This document shows, one piece after another, positions 42,645 through 51,553 of a stretch of 64,000 nucleotides of DNA (its first letter is position 1; each line of letters opens with the position of its first letter). Source of the stretch: CAIVAT01 sp038212325 (GTDB lineage: Bacteria > Bacteroidota > Bacteroidia > Bacteroidales > FEN-979); the NCBI GenBank assembly GCA_038212325.1, contig JBBQUQ010000002.1, positions 6,514 through 70,513 of the forward strand. Direction: 5' to 3'. The notes beneath the pieces were generated by a model. The model did not search any database. It was not told where the DNA came from and saw only the letters and a list, made by a program, of their open reading frames with translations. The position numbers and the translations under genes were made by a program.

Positions 42645-43483
42645 AGCCTAAAGGTTATGCCAATATTGATCAAAACGTTGCTGAAGGAGACTGATGTTTT
42701 GGCCTCTTTATCCGGGCTTCCATCGGGAATTTCTTCATTTGCATCAAATTCCTTCTCATACGTCCACTCTTTTTCATTTGTGGTTGCATCAGGCAATTGA
42801 TCTACTCCGTCGTAGGTCCATGTCTTTAATTTTCCTTTGGATGGGGAATAGGATATTCCATTGAAAACAAGTTCACCATAAAATGCCAGTTTTTCGCTGA
42901 GCATAAAAGAGGCACCTCCGGCCGCAGTGAAACCCAATGCAACACCGCCCGACAGTTTCTGGCTCTGGTCGGAAGTATGTGTAACCTTCAATGATTCGCC
43001 ACCGGTATATTTATCGGTATAGTTGTCAGTTCGTGTTCCTGAAGGGAGGACGCCAACGATCATTCCCAATCTTGCATAAGGATTGATCTTTTCGAGCCCG
43101 GGTGTGATCACGATTGCCGGAACAATTTGCAGCATCATTCCTGAAATCTTTGACTCCTGTGTTCGTTCACCATAAGAGTCAGTTACGGTCTGATTCGTTT
43201 TTTTCTTCAGTCCGATGAATTCGTTTACCCCGAGTTCAATTCCGACAAATTGTGAAAACATGTGTCCGAAAGCCAGGTTAACATTGAAGCCACCACCCAG
43301 TCCCATCGATTTTATGGTAATATTGTCGGCACTGGAAGATTCGCTCTCATCATACCAGGCATAGCCTTGATATTGTTTGAGTCCGACACCTCCTCCGACG
43401 CCCAGGCGAAGGTAATTTGATTGTGCATGTACAGTACCCGCCAGCAGGCAGATAACCACGATCATTCCGTAGATCTTTTTCAT
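42641..43483 (-). CDS. Outer-membrane beta-barrel protein, about 280 aa
   Basis: A signal peptide (cleavage after VHAQ) is followed by an eight-strand-like barrel with Gly-rich turns: NYLRLGVGGGVGLKQYQGYAW, LGGGFNVNLAFGHM, FVGIELGVNEF. The end NVLINIGITFRL is a C-terminal strand with aromatic Phe near the last position. I can place it only as a generic OmpX/OmpW-type barrel of unknown role. A weak -7/-33 pair (43634-43663) may be its promoter. Confidence 0.72.
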   Translation of the reverse strand: MKKIYGMIVVICLLAGTVHAQSNYLRLGVGGGVGLKQYQGYAWYDESESSSADNITIKSMGLGGGFNVNLAFGHMFSQFVGIELGVNEFIGLKKKTNQTVTDSYGERTQESKISGMMLQIVPAIVITPGLEKINPYARLGMIVGVLPSGTRTDNYTDKYTGGESLKVTHTSDQSQKLSGGVALGFTAAGGASFMLSEKLAFYGELVFNGISYSPSKGKLKTWTYDGVDQLPDATTNEKEWTYEKEFDANEEIPDGSPDKEAKTSVSFSNVLINIGITFRL

Positions 43484-43704
43484 AAGTTTGGTTTTTGTAT
43501 TGTTAATGATTACAGTTGAATGTGAATCTTGAATAGTAAAAACGTTCTACAGAATGTGTAATCAACTGAATGATTGTGTTGTATGTTGCGAACATCTCAT
43601 GGTTGAGCAACCATCCTGTCTGTTTTGACAGGGTAAAGATACGAATACCGGGAGAAAAACAAATAAAATAGTACACATTTTTCCATGTTGAACAACAGGA
43701 GGAT

Positions 43705-43811
43705 ACTCCTATCGGATTCGGAATAACAATTACCAGTCTGGCCCTTGCGCTCCAAAAACCAAAGTATATTCACGCCGGGATTAAAACTGCACGGACCCAT
43801 CCCCAACTGAA
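43705..43811 (+). pseudogene. Remnant of a third acyltransferase (ceramide synthase-like) gene
   Basis: Translating + strand from 43708 gives GFGITITSLALALQKPK then YIHAGIKTARTHPQL. The second acyltransferase gene reads GFGITMPSLSIALQKAK and, after some 50 residues, YMKAGIKIARTHPQLEDN. So this is a degenerate copy with the intervening segment deleted. Nothing matching is seen on either side beyond about 43.7 and 43.81 kb. It lies 1 kb from the intact copy 2 and abuts a SusD terminator. Confidence 0.7.
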
Positions 43812-43843
43812 AAAAAAGGAGGCTGACCTTGGGTCGCCTCCTT
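43810..43843 (-). terminator. Rho-independent terminator of the SusCD operon
   Basis: On the minus strand an AAGGAGGC arm and its complement GCCTCCTT (43816-43823 and 43836-43843) with GACC/GGTC inside form a hairpin, followed by eight T (43817-43810). It lies 20 bases beyond the SusD stop. Confidence 0.85.
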
Positions 43844-43862
43844 TGTACGATAAGAGATAAGA

Positions 43863-45311
43863 TTAATTTTTATCCCAGAAAAGTTTAGTTGTAACTACAT
43901 CACCACCAATTGCCGCAGCAGCAGCGGCACGATTGGCACCATTTAAGGTTTGTTCTACCGTTGGAAAGGTCAAACGTGAAGGAAGAGGGCTATCTGCATC
44001 AGGAGGAGCAACCAATAGAGGATAGTCCAGCATTCTGAAAGCGGTCCAGGCTTCAAACCCACGGTTATATAATGCAATCCATTTTTGTTCTCCGATTTTT
44101 TGTTTCCATGGTTTTGCCGAGGAATAGGCTACGCTTGGCTGATCAAGATATGCTGTTGCTTCAGCCTCCGTTCCACCCCAATAGGCGATCGAAGCCCTGA
44201 TTGCTTTGTTATAATGTTCTTCGGCAGTACCACCAACGTTAAAACCTCTTTCACCGCCTTCAGCTAATAAAAACTCAGCCTCAGCAGCATCAAAAAACAA
44301 CATTTCGAAAGTCGGTGTCAGAATCGGAGCGGCAACATGAGAAAAGTTCGCGAAATTATTGGATGTACCATAGGTTCCGCCAACATAAGCCATTTTTGGA
44401 GTTCCGGTCGTAGATGTATCAATTTCTGTGTAATACAACGGCCGCCTTGGATCGTTCAATGCATTCATCATGTCGACAAGTGTATTGGCTGGAACAAAAT
44501 CATCCCGGCCGCTTGCTACCAGATTTTCATTGATCGGGTTGGTATTTGGCTGGGCATCCAGATAGGTAACACTTGCATTGTCAGTATTTGACAAAATGAT
44601 GTTTGCAGCAGCTGCTTCAACCGTGGTTTTCGCCAGTGGGTTATCGACATCAGCCAGAAGCATGCCCATCCTTAATTTGAGTGAATTGGCAAATTTAAAC
44701 CACTTGTCAACATCTCCGCCATTCATAAGGTCGGTACTGCCAAAGCTGCCGGCTCCTTTGTCCATCTTTGCAATGGCTGCGTTCAGTCGGGTGATCAGAT
44801 CCTTATAAACGGTAAGACCGTCATCATAATTCGGCAGGACGATTGTTGCAACCATCGCTTCGGAGTATGGAATATTGCCAAATGATTCAACAAGTACACT
44901 GTAGGTATAAACTGTCATCACTTCAATAATGGCAAGTTTATTGGTTAAAACAGCAGGGGCATCACCAGGTAAATTGCCCGAAGCCGCGAGCACTTTTGAC
45001 GATTCATCAAGTCCCTTCAGTACATTCACATAAAGCTGGTTCCAATGGTTGCCCGGAATGGGGCGTGTCGTAATGTCGTAATTACTTTCGTCGATATAGG
45101 TTGTTTCAGTCCAGTATTGAGCAAACAGCCGCCATATATTTCTGTTAACGTTCGGAGTCACCATCTGGTCTGCAAGATACTTCTGAGCTCCGGTGAACAA
45201 TGATTCACCCGGCACAGCGGTAGGATCTTTGATGTTTTCATTTAAATCTTCAAGTTTCGTACAGGACGAAAACATTAAGAAGACAAGGAAAAATGCAAAT
45301 ATATTTTTCAT
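43863..45311 (-). CDS. SusD/RagB-type nutrient-binding outer-membrane lipoprotein
   Basis: 482 residues. A lipobox (LMFSSC) with Cys near residue 17 is followed by TKLEDLNENIKDPT and a helix-rich body: FAQYWTETTYIDESNY, YTYSVLVESFGNIPYSEA, FEMLFFDAAEAEFLLAEGGERGFN. This is the SusD-like fold that sits on top of a SusC barrel and captures ligand. It begins 10 bases after the SusC stop in one operon. No glycoside hydrolase genes are adjacent, so a glycan substrate is not implied; some such pairs take up peptides or other ligands. Confidence 0.9.
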   Translation of the reverse strand: MKNIFAFFLVFLMFSSCTKLEDLNENIKDPTAVPGESLFTGAQKYLADQMVTPNVNRNIWRLFAQYWTETTYIDESNYDITTRPIPGNHWNQLYVNVLKGLDESSKVLAASGNLPGDAPAVLTNKLAIIEVMTVYTYSVLVESFGNIPYSEAMVATIVLPNYDDGLTVYKDLITRLNAAIAKMDKGAGSFGSTDLMNGGDVDKWFKFANSLKLRMGMLLADVDNPLAKTTVEAAAANIILSNTDNASVTYLDAQPNTNPINENLVASGRDDFVPANTLVDMMNALNDPRRPLYYTEIDTSTTGTPKMAYVGGTYGTSNNFANFSHVAAPILTPTFEMLFFDAAEAEFLLAEGGERGFNVGGTAEEHYNKAIRASIAYWGGTEAEATAYLDQPSVAYSSAKPWKQKIGEQKWIALYNRGFEAWTAFRMLDYPLLVAPPDADSPLPSRLTFPTVEQTLNGANRAAAAAAIGGDVVTTKLFWDKN

Positions 45312-45321
45312 ATTTCTTAAT

Positions 45322-48300
45322 TTAGAAAGTGAGTTTTAAGTTTAAGCTAAAATCGCGCGTTGATGGCAGGGATCCTGTAGAATACCCTTGCAGGTTACCT
45401 GCTCCCAATCCTGATTCAGGATCTGCATGAGGCAGGTTTTTGAAGATGATCCAAACGTTTGATGCAACAGCAGTGAGTGTTATGCCGGTAATAAAAGTTT
45501 TCTGCAACAAAGCGGAAGGAAGTGAATATGATAAAGATATCTGTCGCAGTTTAACATAGGTTGCATCATAAACGAAGGCTTTATTGGGAAGCCTTGCATA
45601 ACCAAAAGAGCCATAATTATTGGCGGCAATTCTTGTTATGTTTTCAGTGATTGTGCCATCTGCAGCAACATTTACACCCTCATTGATAAATCCACCGCTG
45701 TTTGCAGCATAGCCAGTAGTCGGGTTTCCCACGATTTTATCCCTGACAGGATTTCCAAGGTCATTGGTAAAGGATGTTTCTTCATACAACCCGGTTGCCA
45801 GGCCATAATACATGTCCAAAGAGAAGATATCTCCACCCATTTGAACATCCACTAAAAATCCGAGTGCCCAATTCTTATAGGTTAAGGTATTTAAAACACC
45901 CCCATTCCAATCGGGATTTGCATTGCCGATTACCTGATCGGAGGTCGCTGTTCTGAGATACCTGCCATTTGCAGGATTAACCACCTTGCGTCCGTTATTA
46001 TAAATGTAATCTGTTCCGTAAATCACACCATAGGGTTGTCCAACCATTGCATTGATGGTAACCCCCCCCTGGAAGGATCCTAATTGCAGTGTGTTAACAC
46101 CCTCCAACAGGGAAATGACTTCATTCCAGTTTTTAGACCAGTTGATATCAATATCCCATTTGAAATTCTTGTTTTTACAAGGAGTTGCATGCAATGCCAA
46201 TTCGATCCCCTTGTTTTGAAGCTCGCCAGCATTGATGATTTTAGTAAAATAGCCTGTGCTCGAAGATACCGGTAGGGGTAAAATCTGATTGATGGTATTG
46301 GTTTTATACAAAGCTAAATCAAATCCGATTCTTCTGCCTACGAAGTACATTTCAAGACCGCCTTCAATACTCTTTGTATTTTCAGGTTTCAGATCAGGAT
46401 CTTTCTTGATGGTAGAAACAGATGTGGAAAGATTGTTAAATGGTGAATTAACAATGTAGTTGTCGACAAGTTGATCAAAACCTGCACTGTTACCAACATA
46501 TGCATAATTCAACCGGAATTTTCCGAAAGACAACCATTTTGCTTCAGGCACGATATTGGAAAAGATGAAACTTCCGGCGACAGACGGATAATAATAAACA
46601 TTGCTTGCTGCCGGCAGGGTTGAAGAATGATCCCGACGGACTGTACCATCAAGGTAGAGGAAGTTTTTATAGCCAAGTGATGCACTGGCATAAATTCCGT
46701 CAACCCCGACTCTTGAAGCCAACTCCTTGGAGAGGGGCAGCGGCCCTTTACTGTTTTGCAATGAATAGAGTTCAGGTACAGCCAATCCACCGCTGGTTGA
46801 AGAGATCAACCGGTTGTAGTTTGTCCTTCTGATATTCATACCTAAAATGGCTTTTAAGTTAAATGATTCTGAAAGATCTTTGTTGAAATTGGCCATCAGG
46901 TCATAGTTGTATTCGCTAAAGGAGATATCCCTTCTCATGTAACCTGATTCCTGATCGCTTCTGTTCAAGCTGCCATCAGCGCCGGTACCAATTCCAAAAG
47001 CAGCTGCAATGCTGCCAATGGCTCTTCTTTCTTCCTGCAGTTCAGAGTAACTGTCAACCGAGAATCGTCCAAAGATATTCAACCAGTCAGTGATTTTATA
47101 GGTCGCTGCCATATTACCGATAAACCGGTTTCTTTTATCCGATTCGTAATTTTTATAACGTGTCCAATAGGGGTTGTCCCAGTATGCGGGCACAGCATCC
47201 AGGGGGCTTTTATAATTCCAGGTAATATTTCTGTCGGTGAGTTCGTAGAGTTCCTTCTGCTGTTGCATATCAACGTTTGTTTGAAACCATTGACGGAAAG
47301 AGCCCATGATGTTATCATTATAACCGGTTGAGTTACGCCCGGTCCCTTTATTTACGGAATAGTTTCCAAACCCGGAAACAGTTAATTTATCATTGACATT
47401 CCAGGTTGCATTCAAAGAAACATTGTTCTTGATCAATTCACTGTTGGGCATCAACCCGTTTTGCTTGTAATTGGTATAGGATAGCCTGTAATTACCTCCT
47501 GTGAATGAATTGTCAATGCCAATTGAATTGGATAAGGTCAAGGGATTTTCAAAGAAGGAAATCGGATCGTTTTTCGCAGCCTCCCAGGGCGTAGCCTTCT
47601 GGTAATTTGGCGACATCGGATCAACGGCATCCCATTGATAAACCAACCGGCCATCAAAACGGCCTCCATAGGATGCATCTTCATACATGGGGACCCATGT
47701 CTGATCTACACCATTCACTTTGATGATATTAAAATAATCATCTTCGTTAGGACCGTAATAGCTGCCGTAACCTCCGCCGTACTCCTTTTGATATTTAACA
47801 AAGGTTTTTTTATCAACATAGCCGCGCGAAGCCGATGTGTTCAATGTGACCCCGATGCCTTTTTTTGTAGTACCACCGGCTGTTTTCGCACCCTTTTTAG
47901 TCGTGATCATGATCACCCCGTTTGCGGCCCGTGAACCATAAAGTGCAGTTGCAGCAGAACCTTTCAACACATTGACCGATTCGATGTCTTCCGGATTAAT
48001 GTCAGAAGCTGCATTACCGTAGTCATAACTCTGTCCGGCCTGTTGTTGGGCACGCGAGTTGGTAACGTCATTGTTAACAGGCACACCATCAACGACAAAT
48101 AACGCCTGGTTGTCGCCGGTTAATGATTTGCTGCCTCTCAGAAGGACATTGGTAGAGCCACCCATATTGGTCGTTGTTTTAACCTGAACCCCGGCAACCC
48201 TACCAGATAGTGAGTTGACAAAATTGTCAGTTTTAACCATGTTAAGCTGGTCACCTTTTACTTCCTGCGTCGCGTATCCAAGTGATTTTTTTTCACGGGG

Positions 48301-48636
48301 AATACCGAGCGCAGTTACAACAACGCCTTCAAGTTCCTGAATACTGGGTTGCAGAATAACATTAACAATATTATCAGCACCAAGTTTTATTTCCTGCGTA
48401 ACCATTCCAACGTAGGAGACCAGTACCGCATTTTTGTCCTTTGGCACGTTGAGGCTGAACTTGCCGTCAACATCGGTAATTGCTCCGACAGCGGTGCCTT
48501 TAACGAGAACGGTAGCACCCGGAATGCCGGCGCCGTCATCTGAACTCGTTACCTTGCCCGTAATTGTTCGCTGGGCGTTGGCAACTTGCAACCCTATGAA
48601 TAGCATAAGGGCAAGGAAAATCGTAAATTTTCTCAT
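45322..48636 (-). CDS. SusC/RagA-type TonB-linked outer-membrane protein
   Basis: 1104 residues. The signal peptide (to VANA) is followed by a carboxypeptidase-like domain (QRTITGKVTSSDDGAGIPGATVLVKGT, about residues 22-110), a plug with GVVVTALGIPREKKSLGYATQEVKG, and DGVPVNND, then a large barrel. It ends SRDFSLNLKLTF, a barrel terminus. KGSAATALYGSRAANGVIMITTKKG is the family's conserved plug motif. With its SusD partner it should import a large nutrient through the outer membrane using TonB energy. Most of the 5' upstream region is AT-rich with no clear promoter. Confidence 0.94.
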   Translation of the reverse strand: MRKFTIFLALMLFIGLQVANAQRTITGKVTSSDDGAGIPGATVLVKGTAVGAITDVDGKFSLNVPKDKNAVLVSYVGMVTQEIKLGADNIVNVILQPSIQELEGVVVTALGIPREKKSLGYATQEVKGDQLNMVKTDNFVNSLSGRVAGVQVKTTTNMGGSTNVLLRGSKSLTGDNQALFVVDGVPVNNDVTNSRAQQQAGQSYDYGNAASDINPEDIESVNVLKGSAATALYGSRAANGVIMITTKKGAKTAGGTTKKGIGVTLNTSASRGYVDKKTFVKYQKEYGGGYGSYYGPNEDDYFNIIKVNGVDQTWVPMYEDASYGGRFDGRLVYQWDAVDPMSPNYQKATPWEAAKNDPISFFENPLTLSNSIGIDNSFTGGNYRLSYTNYKQNGLMPNSELIKNNVSLNATWNVNDKLTVSGFGNYSVNKGTGRNSTGYNDNIMGSFRQWFQTNVDMQQQKELYELTDRNITWNYKSPLDAVPAYWDNPYWTRYKNYESDKRNRFIGNMAATYKITDWLNIFGRFSVDSYSELQEERRAIGSIAAAFGIGTGADGSLNRSDQESGYMRRDISFSEYNYDLMANFNKDLSESFNLKAILGMNIRRTNYNRLISSTSGGLAVPELYSLQNSKGPLPLSKELASRVGVDGIYASASLGYKNFLYLDGTVRRDHSSTLPAASNVYYYPSVAGSFIFSNIVPEAKWLSFGKFRLNYAYVGNSAGFDQLVDNYIVNSPFNNLSTSVSTIKKDPDLKPENTKSIEGGLEMYFVGRRIGFDLALYKTNTINQILPLPVSSSTGYFTKIINAGELQNKGIELALHATPCKNKNFKWDIDINWSKNWNEVISLLEGVNTLQLGSFQGGVTINAMVGQPYGVIYGTDYIYNNGRKVVNPANGRYLRTATSDQVIGNANPDWNGGVLNTLTYKNWALGFLVDVQMGGDIFSLDMYYGLATGLYEETSFTNDLGNPVRDKIVGNPTTGYAANSGGFINEGVNVAADGTITENITRIAANNYGSFGYARLPNKAFVYDATYVKLRQISLSYSLPSALLQKTFITGITLTAVASNVWIIFKNLPHADPESGLGAGNLQGYSTGSLPSTRDFSLNLKLTF

Positions 48637-48917
48637 ACAGTTTGATTTTTGTTAGTAAATGTGTGAATAGTAATTGATTTAAAAAAAATTCATGATAAAA
48701 TTCACTGATCTGTTAGGGTGGCTAAACAAGTATGATATGTTTAACACATTGCAATTTTACGTATTACTTTCTTCTAAACCAACATGGTTTTAACAAATAA
48801 TTAATAATTTATTAACATAGTTTTAACTATCACAAACCTGAATTGAAGAAAACGGACGTATTACAAGTTTTCAATGAAGTACTAATGAATCTAAACTACG
48901 AGCCAACATGAAGATTA
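48637..48917. other. AT-rich intergenic region, nothing firm
   Basis: 281 bases between the SusC start and the stop of the next minus-strand gene. Very AT-rich with long A/T runs (for example 48779-48830). I found no TAnnTTTG box with a partner on either strand, no hairpin with a T-run and no small ORF with family resemblance. The SusC promoter should be here. Confidence 0.5.
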
Positions 48918-49343
48918 TCAATGCATTTTCGGATAGAAAAGTCCGAAGAGGAGAAGGACAATGATATACACTGCAGTGGACCCAATGGCCGCTGCAGGAT
49001 TGACCAGCTGGTATGAAGAAATAACCAGGCATGAGAGTCCGAGCAGGTAAAAGCCCCTTTTACGCAGGTTCCAGATATATATAATGCCGGTAAATGCCAG
49101 CCCGTGAAGCGCAAAGGCTGCTCCGGAGAGAAGCATTGTTTGCGCTTTGGTATACCCGGCAGCCGGAAGGTATTGATTTGTTACATTGGAAATCGAGCCG
49201 GCATTGAATACTCCTGCTAAAAAAAGCAGGGTCAGCAATCCAAAACACACCCATGAACCGAGGCACAGCATGGTAAGGATTACCGGCCGCGACCATGTTT
49301 TCCCGGTTTCACCGGGATCGTTCAGGTTGATCTCGTCTTCCAT
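48918..49343 (-). CDS. Hypothetical membrane protein, about 141 aa
   Basis: Four hydrophobic helices (about residues 18-45, 65-90, 95-112, 116-136) after an acidic N-terminus (MEDEINLNDPGE). IIYIWNLRKRGFYLLGLSC carries a basic turn between helices 2 and 3. Its start overlaps the preceding membrane protein gene by 22 bases, so the two are co-transcribed. I do not recognise a family. Confidence 0.7.
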   Translation of the reverse strand: MEDEINLNDPGETGKTWSRPVILTMLCLGSWVCFGLLTLLFLAGVFNAGSISNVTNQYLPAAGYTKAQTMLLSGAAFALHGLAFTGIIYIWNLRKRGFYLLGLSCLVISSYQLVNPAAAIGSTAVYIIVLLLFGLFYPKMH

Positions 49344-49891
49344 GATTCTGACATATATTTCAGGTTCATACTGTAAAGAAATATGAAGAGCCCGGAGAAA
49401 AGCATTTCAGGCAGGCCCGGTCCGGGCAAATGCATAAAGTACATGGGTGCCAGGATCAGGAGGATCTGCGATACTGTATATACATGAAAACCGGTTTTTT
49501 TCATTAGCAGCATCAGGATGGCGCCGGCAAGCGAACCAATGTACAGCAATCCGGTCACCAGAAAATACACGGGCTTCATTTCAAGCAGCAGGTCGATTCC
49601 GGGGATGTTGAATTTTGCGCTGAATGCCTGCGCAATTTCAATAAACACATCATAAAAGCCCGCGATGACCAGGCTTGAGAACAGGTTCATCCCGCTGCCT
49701 ACAAACGTAAGGATGCATAATACGGTCAGAAGTGTGGGCCGCTGCGGTTTTGTTTCCGGCAGCGGCCCCGGGGTCAGTTCGTTCAAAACAGATAGAATTT
49801 TTACTGTGAAAATCTGTGTATTTTTTTCTACGAAAATCTGTGAGAAATATTGATCGTTATTCAAGAGACCCGACCTGTTTTTCAACTTCAT
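49322..49891 (-). CDS. Hypothetical membrane protein, up to 189 aa
   Basis: Four helices: about residues 53-80, 108-130, 132-150 and 162-178. RPTLLTVLCILTFVGSGMNLFSSLVIAGFYD opens the membrane part and its layout resembles the next gene, so the pair may be diverged duplicates. The ATG at 49891 lies inside the 3' end of hutH; a TTG at 49786 would avoid this. The doubtful first 35 codons contain a repeated ACAGATTTTC, which makes the later start attractive. Function unknown. Confidence 0.65.
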   Translation of the reverse strand: MKLKNRSGLLNNDQYFSQIFVEKNTQIFTVKILSVLNELTPGPLPETKPQRPTLLTVLCILTFVGSGMNLFSSLVIAGFYDVFIEIAQAFSAKFNIPGIDLLLEMKPVYFLVTGLLYIGSLAGAILMLLMKKTGFHVYTVSQILLILAPMYFMHLPGPGLPEMLFSGLFIFLYSMNLKYMSESWKTRST

Positions 49892-51380
49892 CGAGGATCT
49901 CGCACGATTTTACCAGTGCCTTCATGGCATTGTGATCGGGGTAAAGCGGGCGGTCAACCTCGAGGAAGTCAACATGTTTCCTGATCACCTCTTTGGCTTT
50001 CGAAACGCCTTTCCCGAAGGCATATTCCCTGAAATCGAGGGCCTGGGCGGCCGCCATGAATTCTATGCCTAAAATCCCATAAGCATTGTCAAGGATCTGG
50101 AAATTTTTCAGGGCCGTATTCATTCCCATCGAAACAAAGTCCTCCTGGTCGGCTGCGGCGGGGATCGACTGGATGGAGGCCGGGGCTGAAAGGATTCGCT
50201 GTTCGACAATTTGCATGTCGGCAGTATATTGGCTTAGCATCAGTCCGCTGAACATGCCTGCGCCCTTTGTGAGGAATGCCGGCAGCCCGACACTCAGGGC
50301 GGGGTTGTTCAGCCGGTTCATCCGGCGTTCGCTCATTACGCTCACCATGGTAACAACGTAGCCTGCCATGTCCATTGGCACCGAAACAGGAGAGCCTTGG
50401 AAGTTGGCGCCCGACAGTTGCAGGTTTTCATCGGGGAAGAAGATCGGGTTATCGCCCACACCGTTCAACTCAATTTCAACCTGCGACCGTGCATAAGCCA
50501 ACGCATCGTGTGCCGCACCGATCACCTGTGGTGTTGAACGCATCGAATAGGCATCCTGCACCTTGCATTTTACCTTTCCTTCAACAAGATCACCTCCTGT
50601 AACGCATTTCAAAATCGCAGCAGCACTGCGCACCGCACCCTTGAACCCACGGATTTCATGAAGTTTAGGGCTGTACGGGCGCATGTTTGCCTTCATCGCT
50701 TCGAGCGACATGGATGCTGCAATTTCGGCCTGTTTCAGCCAGTTGTTGGCATCGAACAGGAAGAGGGCGCTCATGGCAGTCAATACGTTTGATCCGTTAA
50801 TAGTGGCCAGGCCGTCGCGGGCCTGCAGGCCGGGAACAGGTATTCCGGCGGAGTCCAGCGCCTCTTTCCCGGGCATCAGTTTTCCCTGGTAGTAGGCTTC
50901 TCCTTCGCCCATCATCAGCAACGCGATCTGCGACATGGGGGCCAGGTCGCCGCATGCCCCTACGGAGCCTTTCTGGCATACCATCGGGGTTACCCCTTTG
51001 TTTAGCATATCAACAAGCGTTTGGGTTATTTCGAGCCGTGAACCGGAATTGCCGTGCGCATGCACATTGATACGCCCGAGCATGGCGCCACGCACCCAGT
51101 CGATGGGCATCGGGTCGCCGATTCCTGCCGCATGGTTATATATAAGGTATTTCTGGAAATCCTTGACCTGGTCGTCATTCAATACCATTTCAGAAAACTC
51201 CCCGATCCCGGTATTCACGCCATACATGATTTCATGCGCCTGGATTTTACGCTCGAGCATGGCCCGGCATTTATGGATGCGTTCGATGGCACCATGGTCC
51301 AGTTCTACTTTCTCATTGTGGCGGGCAACTCTTACAACATCCTCGATGGTTAAGCCTGCGCCTTTTATAATTAGTGTCAT
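49857..51380 (-). CDS. hutH: Histidine ammonia-lyase family protein with Ala-Cys-Gly cofactor triad
   Basis: 507 residues from the ATG at 51380. MYGVNTGIGEFSE near residue 52, the MIO region KGSVGACGDLAPMS at 138-150, INGSNVLTAM and YSLRSTPQV-like RSTPQVIGA are family marks. The MIO cofactor normally forms from Ala-Ser-Gly; here it is Ala142-Cys143-Gly144, with the codon TGC at 50954-50952. The selectivity position reads Asn-His (YNHAAG), closer to histidine than tyrosine or phenylalanine lyases. It would eliminate ammonia from an aromatic amino acid. No other hut gene is adjacent, so the pathway is open. Confidence 0.87.
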   Translation of the reverse strand: MTLIIKGAGLTIEDVVRVARHNEKVELDHGAIERIHKCRAMLERKIQAHEIMYGVNTGIGEFSEMVLNDDQVKDFQKYLIYNHAAGIGDPMPIDWVRGAMLGRINVHAHGNSGSRLEITQTLVDMLNKGVTPMVCQKGSVGACGDLAPMSQIALLMMGEGEAYYQGKLMPGKEALDSAGIPVPGLQARDGLATINGSNVLTAMSALFLFDANNWLKQAEIAASMSLEAMKANMRPYSPKLHEIRGFKGAVRSAAAILKCVTGGDLVEGKVKCKVQDAYSMRSTPQVIGAAHDALAYARSQVEIELNGVGDNPIFFPDENLQLSGANFQGSPVSVPMDMAGYVVTMVSVMSERRMNRLNNPALSVGLPAFLTKGAGMFSGLMLSQYTADMQIVEQRILSAPASIQSIPAAADQEDFVSMGMNTALKNFQILDNAYGILGIEFMAAAQALDFREYAFGKGVSKAKEVIRKHVDFLEVDRPLYPDHNAMKALVKSCEILDEVEKQVGSLE

Positions 51381-51553
51381 TTTATACGATTTTTTGTTGG
51401 TGAACAATATATTAACAGGAAAGATGTGTTGGTAAAAGGCAAGCAGGATTTCGCCATTTCACCATTTAGCTGTTTATGTTCACTCTGCCCCGATAATCAT
51501 GCTGCGGGCGCTCAGAATGGCGGACGCCCAGGTTCGTTTTACGTTGTTCTTAA

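Noticed and set aside
43597..43806. Small minus-strand open frame of 69 codons
   Set aside because: It overlaps the acyltransferase remnant and has no family resemblance, signal or ribosome-binding site.
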